Part shown: in pieces, positions 33,641 to 46,475 of the stretch | Layout of the letters: each line of letters opens with the position of its first letter | Position numbering within the stretch: position 1 is the stretch's first letter | Assembly (NCBI GenBank): GCA_023078555.1 | Contig: CM041201.1 | Coordinates: forward strand, 1,247,713-1,311,712 | Length of the DNA: 64,000 bases | Direction of reading: 5' to 3' | Origin: Ulva prolifera | Lineage: Eukaryota; Chlorophyta; Ulvophyceae; Ulvales; Ulvaceae | Notes under the pieces: model-generated | Seen by the model: the letters and a program-made list of their open reading frames with translations, nothing else | What the model was told of the DNA's origin: nothing | The model's database searches: none | Made by a program: the position numbers and the translations under genes

Positions 33641-36600
33641 ATGGGATCAATGGGGAAAAGCAGCAAGTACCTGGGAGTGACGTTGTTCAAGCCAACTGGG
33701 AAATGGCGTGCACAGGTGCGCGGTGCTTGCCTATCTAGATCTGCGGATTCTGTTGTCTCAGCGAAACGCGAACCCATGTTGCCGATTCCGACTTCTGCTT
33801 GCCCGTATCTTATAACTTGTGCCGGAGTTGCCTGAGTGTGGCGCTGGAAACGCTGATCCGGACGTGAACTTAACGCTGCGACACATTAGTGATCGAGTCG
33901 GACGCTCTTGCTCTTCACTCCGTAATGCAAACCACGTCGCAATTCTGCAGATCAGCGTTGGAGGGAAGACTACATCATTGGGTGATCACGAGACAGAGGA
34001 GGAGGCTGCGAGAGCATTCGACAGAGCGGCCATCAACCGAAGCGGATGCGCGGAGGCCACGACGAACTTCCATGTCACGGAATACGCTTCGGAAATGAAT
34101 CAGCTGACATGTGCGGTGCTGACTTTGCGTTTATACAGCGCAGGTGTCGGTTATACCCCCCCCCGATTGCCTTCACACCGTTTACCTGAATGTTGGAGTG
34201 TGAGGGGGGCACAAGTTGCATACATACATAAAACAAGATTTGGTTGCAATCATCGTTTTGCTGTCGCATTTACGGATATATGATGTCCCCCCACTTGTCC
34301 GCGTGCTGGCCAGCATGCGAGCGTCCTTCGAAACATGCGCATCGTCGCTAGCCGTGCTTCACTCGTGACCTGTACTGGACTGTTGTTTGTTGTGTGCATG
34401 AGGATGGTCGGTGTCTCTATATTGCCACATATGCATTCACGATTCGATTGCGTCCTGTGCAGCCATGGAAGCGTCCGAGCTCGTCCAAATGCTGCGTTGC
34501 CGGGCAAGGAAAACTGGCACCGCCACGTCAAATTACCGAGGGGTATCCTTGCTTCGTCAAACAAGGAAATGGCATGCTCAGATCAATCTGGGAGGGCGGC
34601 AGGTGCATCTCGGCTTCTGGGCCACAGAGGAAGAAGCAGCCCGAGCCTACGACAGGGCAGCGATCAACAAAGGTGCAAGAGAGAAGTCCAGGATACTCAC
34701 CAATTTTGATATCAAAGACTACCGAAATGAAGTGGGCATTCTGGCAGCATTGGAGGCCAATGAGGTGCTGGATGTGCTGGCTGTGGAAATGTGCGCATCC
34801 CCCCTTGCACCAGGCTCCTGTATTGCCGTGCACCCCGTCGTCACGTGTTGCTACACTTTTTATATACATGATATGTTGGGTCATACCGCTTCATGGGTCG
34901 TGCAGCCACATGTCACACATGAGCTCCCACAGAGATTCTCCAGGTGCACAGGTGTCCTCCACTTCTGCTGTCTTTCATCAGGCTGACCATACATGAAGTT
35001 TGACACCGTGTTGACATCAAATCAACCACCCGTATGCGTATGCCTTTGCGTGTAAGTACATGGGGTTGGCTTCTCAATTTGCTGTGTCATACATGATAAG
35101 TATGCTGGTCACATTACTCATCACTGCAGCTCAATGCAGCTCAGTGTGTCATGGAGCGTGACTCCAGGCCACCACTACAAGCATGATGAGCAACAGTCAC
35201 CAAATTTAACAAATCACACCATACCTGGGATGCAGATGCTCATGATGAATCTGTGACATCTTGGACAGGTCATCAGGAGTTACTTGCAATCCCGGCGGCG
35301 TCTTCACCTGCACATGAAATAATGAATACTATCTAATTTTCACTGCCGATGCTGCATGGCTACGAAAATCTGGCACTGACCAGTACTTGTATTCGTATCA
35401 TTGCTCTACCATGATGTCTCCATTTGCATGGCCAGAATTGGCATGCATCTGTTGTTTTGCAGGCCTTCACTCATGTTCATTCACAGCTGCCTGGAAATGG
35501 CACTTCACGACAAATAACCACGCCACTCCAGCATCAATGCACCATCAGCATCAGCAGCATGAGACCTGGTCAACACCATGCTGCCCCGTCTGTCACCATA
35601 GGCCCACTCCATCATCTGCACCCCCCATGGCGACAGTACCTTGAACTGTTAGTAGGATGTAGCGCAGCAACACCAGCCAGCTGTCACAGCATTGCGTGCC
35701 GGTGGCTGCATGCGTGTGTGGTGCCCCTCTTTGCGCACTGCGGTGCTGCCCGCCTCTCTGGCTTTGGCCTAGTGACACAGCATTTCGCCGCTCCCAGCTG
35801 ATGCGCCGTGCTCACCTCCCCGCCGATCCCTGGCCACATGCAGGAAGCGCAACAGCATGATTCCGCTGCTGGAGCGTGGAGATGCCATCCGCATCGGCTT
35901 CCTCCTCAACCGCCCAGACCTCAAGCCCCTCCCCCAAGACGATGTGGACCATCTCATCAGCTCGTCGTCCCGCGTCGTGCCGAAGCTGACGCACCTCCCG
36001 CGCTGGGCGCTCCCCCCCGGCTCTGCCGGCGGCACGCTCCTCTCCCCGGCCGGCCAGTCGAGCGTGACCGCCCTGAACACAGCACGCAGCGTGGTCGCGG
36101 ACGAGGAGCCGAGCGGCCCCCGTGGCCACCGCAGCAGCGAGCCGCGGTCGGAGGCCCCGCCGTCGGACTGGGGGCCGTCGCCGCGGGACTGGGGCCCGTC
36201 CCCGCGGGACTGGGGGCCGTCGCCGCGGGACTGGCGGCCGTCGCCGCGGGATTGCGGACCGTCCCCACGGGACTGGGGGCCGTCACCGCGGGACTGGGGC
36301 CCGTCGCCGCGGGACAGCCGCCCATCGCCGCGCACCATGGGCGGCTCATGCACGCTGGAACTCACCAAGTGCGCCCACCCACCCGGGCGGCGCTCGCCGC
36401 GGCAAGGCGCTCGCCCTCGGCAGCTGTCGCTCTGCGCATTGCCCCTGTGCATACATTTGGGCAATATTTAAGCTGGCATGCATTGCTGCTGTGTATGCAT
36501 GCGGGTGACAACGCCCGGGGATTGTTGACAGCAGCGTGTGTGCTCCTGCTACACATAGCGGAGCATGTGTATCGTTCACTACGGTACATATAGCATACTG

Positions 36601-37148
36601 CATCTAAACAAATATAGGATCGATTGTGGATGCAACAGTGGTGCGGTGTATGTGCTCACGATTCGACGGTGGTGTTCAGGTACTGTGAAAGCGGGGTGGA
36701 AGGTGGGATGACGCTGGAGAGCAACCTCAGGCAGGCCATAGCCCAGGGCCTCGTCGCCGCTCCAGCCGAGCCCGCAGAGGCCGCCCCGCAGAGTGCACCT
36801 CTTGCGGTGGCCGCGTTTGGCGGCGACTCCCTGTTGCAGGCGCTCCAGGCGTCGCAGGACCACCACAAGCGGCTCAAGGCTGCGGAGGAAGTGGCCAAGG
36901 TGAAGCCGGACAGCGGGGTCGCGACTGCTGCAGCGGCTGCTGCGGCCGTGGCAAAGGTGATGCGTGCCGAAGACCACGCACAGAGCTCCCTGCTTGGACA
37001 TAAAGTTGCGCATGCTGAGGTGTCACCTGTGACGCGTGCGCCGGTAGGAAGGCGGGGCCGGTCCCAGGTCGCTGCCCAGGAGAAGGCGTCTCGCTCAGTG
37101 AGCTCGAATCGCCGCACCCGACGCAAGCCCGAGAGGGCTGCGACCTGA
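33641..37148 (+). CDS. Double AP2/ERF-domain transcription factor
   Basis: DNA-binding protein with two AP2 domains, as in the plant AP2/ANT class. Exons 33641-33715, 33951-34110, 34463-34764, 35463-35635, 35844-36368 and 36680-37148; 567 aa. Domain 1 is at about residues 7-70 (KYLGVTLFKPTGKWRAQ, then EEEAARAFDRAAINR) and is split by an intron. Domain 2 is at about 97-150 (SNYRGVSLLRQTRKWHAQI, GFWATEEEAARAYDRAAI). The C-terminal ~390 residues have no recognised domain: a Gln/His/Pro-rich stretch, an unplaced segment MIPLLERGDAIRIGFLLNRP, seven-residue RDWGPSP repeats and a basic tail (NRRTRRKPER). Exon 4 is a weaker call, but its phases close on both sides. Exons 5-6 are much GC-richer than exons 1-4. 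Confidence 0.85.
36166..36330 (+). repeat. In-frame 21-bp minisatellite (RDWGPSP heptads)
   Basis: About eight 21-bp units inside exon 5 of the AP2 gene, each encoding RDWGPSP or a variant (RDWRPSP, RDCGPSP, RDSRPSP). Confidence 0.9.
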
Positions 37149-38752
37149 AGAGGCGCCGGAGCATGGAGTCGATAATGAAGAGGTGATGATGGATGTCCAG
37201 CTGGTAGGAGCCACAAGGGTGATGATGGGGTACAGACGGAGTGGGGGCAGATGCCAGGGATGCCGAGTTTTGGCCTGTGGCGGCCACACTGCCCGCTGTG
37301 GCGTGGGCATGGTAGCAGAGCCCCTGGTGCGAAGGTGATCGCGTCTTTCCCTGAGCTGTGAGTCTTGTGACTGGTTAGTTCCACGAGGACGGCAGTGGCA
37401 GAACCAACGCTGCCTGAGCATTGTAATGCGTCTTACATGATGCGATTGATGGAGCACTCGCTCTGTTGTTCATCCTTTCTCCTATGGGTCTGCTTAGCAG
37501 ACGACCCAAGCGGAGGCTGATTTAATTCGGAGGGCAAGGTGATGCCTGGTGCATTATGGTCTGCTATAACGCAGAACAAGAATGTGCATCAGGCTTGGGA
37601 TCAGCCCATGCGAATTGCATCTGTTCTAGCAACTCGTGGGCCACGCTTTTCTTTGAAACAGACTCCATCGCTGTCACATTTGTTGTGGCGCAGTGTGTCA
37701 CAGTAATCGAGTGCGGATACAAACACCAATATTACAGCCATGGCCCTTTGGACAGATACAGTTGTTCCTCCCAACCACTTGAAAACAAAACTGTCACAGC
37801 AATTGTGTGGAAAATTGATGCGCGGAATACCCCGCAGCTTTGTGCAAACGCTTGGTACTGACCAAATATCATTACCATCACCATATGATGCATTGCTGAG
37901 TGCGGAGGTCCTCTAAAGCCATGGCACAAGCCACGGCGAGCACAAGCATCTCCATGTACATAGTCTTGCAGTGATGCAGGAAGTACAGAACCCATCCCAG
38001 CATGCCTCTCTGGTACAACATGCACACGTCGCAAGCAGCAGATGGTGTACTGATCGCCAGTCGTATTGCAATGGCCACAGAGGCGACGCATTGGAAATGT
38101 TGTGAGATCCCTATGCCTGCTCAGGTTTGATTGTTGTGGCGTCCATGCATGTATGTCGGACACGAAGATATGCGCACAAAGAACCAGTGTTTTTGCGGTG
38201 ATAATGGTGTAAGTGTCCTGACTGCTGCCTAAAGTTGGCGAAGTCATGATACTCAGCCTTGCGATCTATCCACGTAGTGCACCACGTCAGAGGCGAAGAA
38301 ACGGGCTGACAGCCGGGATTTGTATTCTTGTCTGCTGTTGGAGTCTATCAAATCGAGCTACAGCTGCGCTGCAGCTCACGTTAGTGTACCTTCCACGTCT
38401 TGCTTGAGATCAAGCACCCACACAACTGAGACGACAACGCGACTGCAGCAGTGAATACGCCAGGTTGACGTTGACCAGGAGCATGACCACGACTCCCGGT
38501 CCTGTGGTCCACAAGTGCGATCCCACGAGCGCTGCTCGCAAATGGCTCGGTGTGCACCATGCTAGATACCGCGATACACCGGGCTCAAAAAACGATGCGG
38601 CCGCATGCGTTTGTACAATTACGTTGACGCCAGCACACTTGCGATCATCAAATCCTGCCAATACGTCGCATCAGCATGTCATGTCCGAGCGGTCTGACGT
38701 TTATGTCAGCGTACGTTTGAACAGGTCGTGCTAAGGTGCCACAGCACACAGC
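37149..38752. other. Spacer between the AP2 gene and RPA1
   Basis: No recognised gene. On the minus strand, frames near 38661-38410 and 38078-37878 contain hydrophobic stretches (GVVVMLLVNVNLAYSLL; MEMLVLAVACAMAL) and might be exons of an unrecognised membrane protein. I could not link them. A TGTAA at 37424-37428 may end the AP2 transcript. Confidence 0.35.
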
Positions 38753-41700
38753 ATGGGAGCAATGGTGCAGCTCACGAACGATGCCGTCACCCAAATGGTG
38801 AACCTGAGCTTGAGCAAGAGTACTGCAGCGGCCAATTTCCTTCCAACCGTGCAAGTCACTGGTGCGCTGCCGTCACTGCATTCTGCCAGACTTCCGAGAC
38901 TTGTGTGACGTTGAGTGCCCTATGCATCCAAATAAGGCAGTTTATTCAGCTATGCTGGACAAGCTGTCGTCACTTCTGTAGTCCCTTGCTTTGCTGTATC
39001 GCACCGTGATTGACAGAGCTTGCTCTGAGTAGCTAAGCGGAAGGTCACAGCTCACAACCAAGAGCGCATCAAAGTCGAAATCAGTGATGGGCATCACAGC
39101 CTACCCGGAATTTTGGCACAGGAGATTGTTGAGTCTCCCGCCGCGGCAGAGCTGCAGCGAAATGATATAATCACTCTCGAATCGTGGTCGGTGCAGGCCC
39201 TGCATAGAACAAACGAAGCGTGCGCACTCTGCTATTTCTATCGCCAGCTTGGCTTTGTTTCAGTCACCATGATGTCTTCTTGCATAGGGCAAGTGCGTGT
39301 GCAGGGCAACCCAAGGCACTGGCTCTGGCGTACCTCCTCAGCTGATTTTTGTCTACGGATTCACCACGGTGGAGCGAGCTCCAGGAAAGATCGGAAATCC
39401 AGTCAAATTCTCAAGTATATCAAGTGAAAATTCCGCACCTGCACAGCAAATGGGTCAGCAGATGCAGCAGTCTCATGTAAATGGCGCATATGGCGCTCCC
39501 CCCGCTGGGGCGTATGGGCAGCCTCCCGCTGGGGCATATGGGCAACCTCCGGCTAGTGCATACGGCCAGCCTCAAGCTGGAATGTCTAATCACGTGCATC
39601 AGCAGCAACAACAAGCCCCCATGGCAGCCAACAGTATGTATGGTGCACATCCTGCACCGGCTTATGGTCAGCCAGCAAGCCAGCAATCCGGCACAGGCAA
39701 TCAGGTACGGCATTTGCCTACGACTTCTTTGCGGTTGAACGGTCTTGATGCATTGATCACGCAGAAACAGCGTGTCTGGTCTAGTCATTGTGGTCATTCT
39801 TCCCAGTCTGAGGTGCACATCACAAAAGGCCACGCACCAGCAGTAAACTTGTGCTGCTCATCCGTGTTTCAGCACTTACTGTGTGCTGCTCACAAGTGCT
39901 TTCGTCCAAGTCTCGGTTGTCCTACTGCGGGGTTGTTTCCAAATCAGCTCAGTCTCATCCCAAAGAATCCACATCATGCCTGGCGAACAGCCTTTGCGTG
40001 TGTGCAGCGTGGAGCTCTGCCTGCAAGTTTGCAACAAGGTCGGCCAAAGTATGACCAAAATCGGGGCGCCACTATGCACAACTCTGCAGCAACCAATATC
40101 ATCAAAATCAGCGATATTACGCCATACCAGAGCCGGTGGACTATTCGCGGGCGCTGTTCCTTGAAGAGTGAGCTGAGAAGGTACAACAAGAATGGCAAAT
40201 CAGGCTGCGTCTTCAATTTCGATCTTCTGGACAGTTCAGGAGAAGTTCGTGTTGTGGCTTTTGGTGAAACTGCAGAGAAGTTCGAGCCCGATGTGAAGTT
40301 GGGAACGTTTTATGAGCTCAGCAAGGCATCCGCAAAGACCATGGACGCAGGTAAAAGGAAGTGGAATCAAACTGGTCATAACTGCGAGGTCTACCTTGAA
40401 AACAATACTGAGGTGTGATGCCTTGCTCTGCCCAACGGCTGACGCACTGGCTTTCTGGTCTGATTATGCACTGTCCCTGGCTCGGATGCTGCTCTGCCGT
40501 GGTTACTCTGCATTGTCTAAGCACTTGTCGATTCGACATAGTGCCAGGGTGCAAATCACATGTCCGGCACTTAAACGCCGTTTGTGAGCTGCATGGTCAA
40601 TCCAGATCGTACTTTATGGGCTCTCGTTATGCGCTGTTCCCTGTGCAGTTGGTTGAGGTGCACGATGCGCAGCCGGACGTCCCGAAGATCCACCTCAAGC
40701 CCGTGAAGCTCGCGGAGCTCGAGGTGCTGCCAACGGAAACGTTCGTCGACGTCGTCGCCGTGCTCGACAGCTGCCAGGACCTCGGGCTCATCCAGCGCCG
40801 GGACGGCAGCGAGGGCAAGAAGCGCTCGATGGTCGTGCGGGACGACAGCGGCCGCTCGATCGAGCTGACGCTGTGGGGCGAGAAGGCGGAGACCGTTGGG
40901 GCAGAGATCTTTGAGCACTCCCGCGCCGGCAACCACCCGGTGCTCGTCATCAAGAGTGCGCCCCAGCTTGCATTGCGTTGGCATTGCGGCAGGTGCATTG
41001 GGCCTGTTCGATCTGTGCGTCAATCCTTGACACCCGGCCTCCTCGGATGTAGCTGTTTCCATGCATCAGAGTCCATTGCGGTGGCCTACAGTGTTACTGG
41101 AACCATGTTTGCTGCCTGGCTCGCAAGTGCATGGTATTTTTGTACCACATACAGGGTCGCCCTCTGTGCCTTGTCGTTGCATGGTGACCGCGCTGACACC
41201 GTGTTGCCCTGACACTCGTCAGCATGCCATGTGCACAACCAGTGTTCTCCCTGTACCCGGCCACGACCGTTACATCGATGTGTCAAGGCTGAGATGACAT
41301 TGAGACAAGATCACAACACACCCAGTGGCCACAGCGGCCGCATGCCGTTGCACTGCATGGGCTGAGAACGGGCGCAAATCTGTCCACGTGCATTGTTGGC
41401 ACACAATGCCAGCCGTCGTCGGCAGCGCGACGACATTGCGACGGGGCCTGTGGCTGCTGCAGGTGCGCGCATCGGGGAGTTCAACGGCAAGAACCTCAGC
41501 ACAGTCGGCTCGTCGATGGTGCTCATCGACGACGTGACCCTGCCCGGCGTCGCCGAGATGCAGCAGTGGTACGCCGCCGGAGGCGCAGCGCAGCCTGCGC
41601 AGGCGCTGTCCCGCACCGGCGGCGGCCGCGCGGACCGGCGGGTCACCGCCAGCATCATACACGACGAGGTGCGGGGCTGCTGAGCAGCGCCTGGCCTGTG

Positions 41701-43517
41701 GACCCACTTGCACGATAAGCATGCATGTGCTGCAGCAGCTCGCCGTGTGCACACCGTGTGCGAGGAGTTGCGGTAAAGCTGTGCTTTTGTGCGTGAAATG
41801 GTGAGTGTGTCACGGCGCTGCAAACATCGATGTTGTTTGCTGCCTGGGACAGACACATCGTGGCAGATCAATCGCATGTGGTCCATCGCAACAACACGCG
41901 TACATGCATAAATCAGCAAAGTCTCGTTCATACCTGCCGCATCGTCTGTGTGACACGAAGCTGAGCACACGTGGCTGGACTGGACTCACGAGGCTGAGCT
42001 GCGATGCAGCGCCTCGGCTCCGGCGGCGTGCCGGCGTGGGTCAAGGTGGTCGGCGTGCTCACGGGCACCGGCAACAACGACGTGCTCACGTACCCCGCCT
42101 GCCGCCTCGACTACAACGGCCGGCAGTGCAACAAGAAGGTGCAGTCCGCCGACGACGGCTCCGACACCTTCTACTGCAGCCGCTGCAACCAGAACTGCGT
42201 GCCAATGTACCGCTACCTCCTGCAGCTGCAGTTTGTGGACTTCACGGGCGTGATGGAGGGCATCAGCGTGTTTGGCGAGCTTGGGGACACCGTCATGGGC
42301 ATGACGGCCGACGAGGCGCACCAGGTGCGCTCGCACGCTGCTGCCCGTACATATGTATTAGAGGCCGGGCACGAGGCCGGTTCTCGGAAGCCACTTGCAA
42401 TCTCACTCACTCATTCATGGCTGGCTGCGTTTATGTATGCATGATTGTGGTGCTCACTGTCGTCTGTGGTGCACTCCGTGGCACTGTTGCCCCTCTGGTG
42501 GAGTTTGTGGCGTCATCAGCTCACGGCATGCACCTGCGATGGCATGCATGTATCAGTTGAGACAGCTGGAGGCTGCGTGCGCGCCACTCAGCTGTGTTCA
42601 AGGATTGCAGCTGCTGACTGTTTTGCCTCGTTCGAGGCTGCTGTCCGGGATTTGATGTAGACGACGGTGGCGGGATAAGTGCGCCCATGTCATCCCTGTC
42701 GCCCATCATGCCCACGCAATTTCTTCTGTTTATATTAATGATTGTTGTGCGCCTTGTGCAGCAACTGGAGGGCGAGGCAAGGGCGCCGCTGGATCACTGG
42801 GTGTCGCACCGCGTGCTGTGGAGGCCGCGGGCGTTCAAGCTGAAGTGCGCCGAGGACACGTACAACGACGAGACGCGGCTGAAGTACACGCTACAGACTT
42901 GCGAGGAGCTGAACTTTGCGGCGGACAGCACGAAGCTGTGTGAGATGATCGATGACATCATGTCTGGCCGGCCGGTGAAGGCGATGCAGCCCCCGCCTCC
43001 GAAGCAAGGCAGTTTCGCTGGTGGCTCTCCTGGCGGGTACGGGATGCAGCCGGGTGGCATGCAGGTGCCAGGCATGATGGGGATGCCTCAGGGCAGCATG
43101 GGAGGTGTGCCGATGGGCGGGGGCTTTGTTGGGCAAGATGGCATGAACCCAGGCATGGGGGGCCCGATGGTGGGGGCAGGCGGGTATGTGGGAGCGACAC
43201 AGGGTCAATGGGGTGCGCCTGGTGGCATGGCCCCTGGCGGCCACTTCCAGCAAAACACTCAGTTCCAGGGGCAGTATAACCAGATGCAGGGCGGGCAGCC
43301 GGGGCAGCAGCAGTTCCAGGCCACGCAACAGTATGGGGGTGCGTATGGGGGCATGACTCAGCCAGGGATGCAGATGCAGGGGATGCCGCAAGGGAACCCT
43401 CAGCAGGGCATGCAACAGGGCATGCAACAGGGCATGCAGCCAGGCATGCAGCCAGGCATGAATGGCATGCAGCCGAACATGGCTTTCATTGACCAGCCCA
43501 CGTATGGCCCGCGATGA
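38753..43517 (+). CDS. RPA1: Replication protein A large subunit, with Gly/Met/Gln tail
   Basis: Large subunit of the nuclear single-stranded-DNA-binding complex used in replication and repair. Exons 38753-38861, 39033-39190, 39342-39704, 40008-40412, 40649-40955, 41463-41668, 42010-42324 and 42762-43517; 872 aa. Order: N-terminal OB fold (exons 1-3), a linker with GAYGQPPA-type repeats (exon 3), DBD-A with NPYQ-type ITPYQSRWTIRGRC (exon 4), DBD-B with FNGKNLST (exons 5-6), and DBD-C with a four-Cys zinc site (YPACRLDY, QCNKK, YCSRCNQ; exons 7-8). The normal protein ends near SGRPVKA. Here about 175 more residues follow, made largely of Gly, Met, Gln and Pro. The start of exon 4 is chosen by phase. 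A TGTAA lies 208 nt past the stop. Confidence 0.93.
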
Positions 43518-44785
43518 GCGGCAGGGGATGGCTTGCAGCAATTATCTGAGTACGTGTCATGAAATGACTCCTGTTTTTTCACAAGATGTGAGAAGCCTTG
43601 ACCGGCGTTCAGTTGCTTGTTTTTGCCAGCCCTGCGGTGTATGACTGCTGTGTACATACGTAAGACAGCTCAGCATTGATTGTCTGAATTGTGCACTGGG
43701 TGCAAGATTTTGTCTGTGGCTATTTGTAAAGTTCGTTGGGGTGTCTGCCGGAGACTGAATAGCCAATTCTGAATGAACACAGTGTGGCACAGTTGCACAG
43801 TGAAGTGTGCATGTCAGCGCCACGATCCTGTTTATACCCTTCACAAGTTGTGGTGGCCGTGACAAGGGTAATATTTCCAGTAGTGACCATCGCGAAATAG
43901 AATGGAAAAGGGACTCTACTGCACCTTCCAATGGCCATATTTGTACTATGCAGATGTCAAGAAGCGCCGAACATCTATATTTGCATCTCGCGTCCTGTAC
44001 CACACCTCACAAAATGACTTTCCATATGGACCGACGTAATCAAGGCTCTACACAACATCCCATGACACTTGCATCATGTCGCAAGTATTCCATGTCTGCA
44101 CAGCCGAGAGTGCAGCTGGTCAGCCAACGGCCGTGCGGTACAGCGCAGAGGATTGCCAGGCGATCACTCAGACCAGCACCAACCTCGTCCAGCGAGGTTT
44201 CCTATGGACTCCGGAAAGAATGATTTTGTAAACTGAGAGTGTGATCTTACAACGTCCAATGTTCCGACTTAATGAAAACATACAGTTGTGAAACGAGACA
44301 AATCTGCTGGACTTCATCACGTGCCCTTCTTGCCACGCCGCTCATGAGAAGACTGTAGGCCTGCGTCAAAATTTTCTGGGTGTAGCAGGTGATCGTGTCT
44401 ACAGCAGTGTGCATTGCGAGTCTGCGGTGAGGGCTCCGGTGCCATGCAAGCTGCACAGGCATGGCGCCCGCCAGCGCTGCAAATTTATTATCTTGCTGAC
44501 TACGGTGTTTCTGTGGAGTCGAGCTGTCAGTATGTGGAAGTAAGCTGTTGACGGATACAGCGACTGTACGTTGTGGTCATTGCTGTCGTGCTGTGATCAT
44601 ATTTGCGACATTTGGCACACTCCCCCTCGGATTCCTTTGCGAATCGACAGTATTCCATGACTCCAGGCCGCAATCTACTCGTACAAAGTTTTTATGCCAG
44701 TAGTATGGCGTGACACGCCACGGTTTTGAACAGTGCCCCATTTCTATAGCGTTTAGCCTTCTGCCCTGCTCTGTTCACCTTGAGC
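43518..44785. other. Spacer between RPA1 and SRP14, with a possible minus-strand exon
   Basis: The RPA1 TGTAA signal is at 43725-43729. On the minus strand, 44474-44247 is an open frame following a TTGCAG acceptor. It encodes ~75 residues including YSLLMSGVARRARDEVQQI and looks exon-like, but I recognise no family. A short minus-strand ATG frame starts at 44788, overlapping the SRP14 start codon region. Confidence 0.35.
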
Positions 44786-46475
44786 ATGGGCCGGCTTACG
44801 CCTGGAGAGTTCTTGCTAGAACTCAACAAATTATATGACATGAATAAGGAGAAAGGTTCAGTATACGTGGAAATGAAACGAAGTATGGTCTTGTCTCATG
44901 CAGTGCGATGCACTTGCACCAACACTGAGCTTGGCCTGCTTGAAGTCTAGCAACAATCCGCTGATGCTATCTCTGCTTCGGTGGCCCATAGATGATGTGT
45001 CTGTTGCATCCCCCGGCCGCAAATCTCCAACCAATCGTTTTGTAGCAGTTGCATGCAGCAGCCCATGACAATTGATTCTGCCATGCAGCCAATTTCAGGA
45101 GCAGGTTGTGGAATAAGAAGCATCCTGAGGAGAAGGTACGCTTTTGATTGAACAAACAATGCAGGACTCGTCATCAGTGCATACACGGATGAATGACTTC
45201 TCAGTCTCCACTGGCCGTTCAGAAACCTTGATAGAAACTCCAAGTACGGATAACAGTCTGCAATCAACGGATCATGCTGGTGTTAGCCGCATGTCTTGGC
45301 CGCACTGGGTTGGGAAGCTTTGCACCACCCTCAAACACACAAAAGCTTGTCAAAGGCAACAAGCCGTCACGCTGAAAAGCCCACCCGCTTTAGATGGTCT
45401 ACTTGAATACAGTGGCCTCTTGCATCGCGATGAGTGTGGTGCTGCAATTCAGGCCAAGTATCCATGCAAGTGCCTGGTGAGAGCTTATGATGGAAAGAAG
45501 TGCAAGATATCAACAGAGGTGCGTCCACCTGCTGCGCCTACCTGCTGCGCCTCTCTAGGCAGACGTCCGCGATAGCTGATCTAGCCTCAGTGTGGCCTTG
45601 ATTCTTTGCAGCTCGACGTTCCCCCACAAGCAAAATCGTCTCTCATCTACCGTGGTCTGTGCCTCTAGCTTGCTCGCATGATAGACTTCAAACGGACATG
45701 CTCTCTTTGAAGTCATCCTAGGAGCCAGGGTGGTAGTTCTGGGCAGCTTGTGCTTGCTCATGTCTACTTCCCCGTCCCCCTGCAGTGCGAATGATGAATG
45801 AACCGTGATCCGGTCTTGATCCTCCTCTGTGATAACATGGTCTCGGTCACGTTTCGTCTGGAAGATAAGCACTTCGCACAGTCATGCTGAACCACTCTAT
45901 CTTTTGTCACTTACGTCTTGGCTGTTGGAATGTGTGACGTCCTTATCTGATGTGATTTGAGCATGATTTGTATCGTTGAACCGCTAATGGCCCCGGCAAA
46001 TCGCTGTGGGAAAGGGCGATTGTGACTGCACTATTGTGACGGAAACGAGCACCCAGTTGTAGATATCATTTGGACTGAACATCTGAACATTACGGATGCA
46101 CACAACCTAGCACATGCCTTCATCCCGCGGACAGGAACCAGAACTATGTTTCTGATGTTTTCAAGCAGCTTGGCGAGAATTTTGATCAGGTTGCCTGGAT
46201 CTTTCAGTTCACTAGGGCAGCCGCAGTCAGGTGCAGTGGCATGCAGTGACTGTGTGCAGCAATTGTTACATTCTAGCTTGCAGTCATGCTTCATAGCTAC
46301 CAGATTTTCGGGCCGTGATATGCATTGGACGGTGCAGCTTTCATTTGCTGTTCAGGTGGATATGAAAGAGCTCCAGGGCAGGTTTCTGAAAGAGATCCAG
46401 GTGTACATGAAGGCCAACATGGACGGGCTAAAGAAGCGAGTGCGCGTCAAGGGCAAGGGGAAAGGAAAGGTGTAA
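44786..46475 (+). CDS. SRP14: Signal recognition particle 14-kDa protein
   Basis: Alu-domain subunit of the signal recognition particle, which with SRP9 slows translation while the ribosome is delivered to the ER. Exon 1 is 44786-44882 (TPGEFLLELNKLYDMNKEKG, then SVYVEMKR). Exon 2 ends at 45518 and contains the core CKCLVRAYDGKKCKISTE. Exon 3 is 46356-46475 (FLKEIQVYMKANMDGLKKR and a basic tail). The exon 2 start is unresolved: the frame is open back to about 45144, and neither AG that keeps phase (exon from 45202 or 45341) is clearly better. The ~45-residue stretch upstream of the core is longer or more divergent than usual. Small, basic and cytosolic, as expected for the family. Confidence 0.85.

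Noticed and set aside
36656-37384. 242-codon frame on the minus strand
   Set aside because: Antisense to AP2 exon 6 in a GC-rich stretch; composition mirrors the sense codons.
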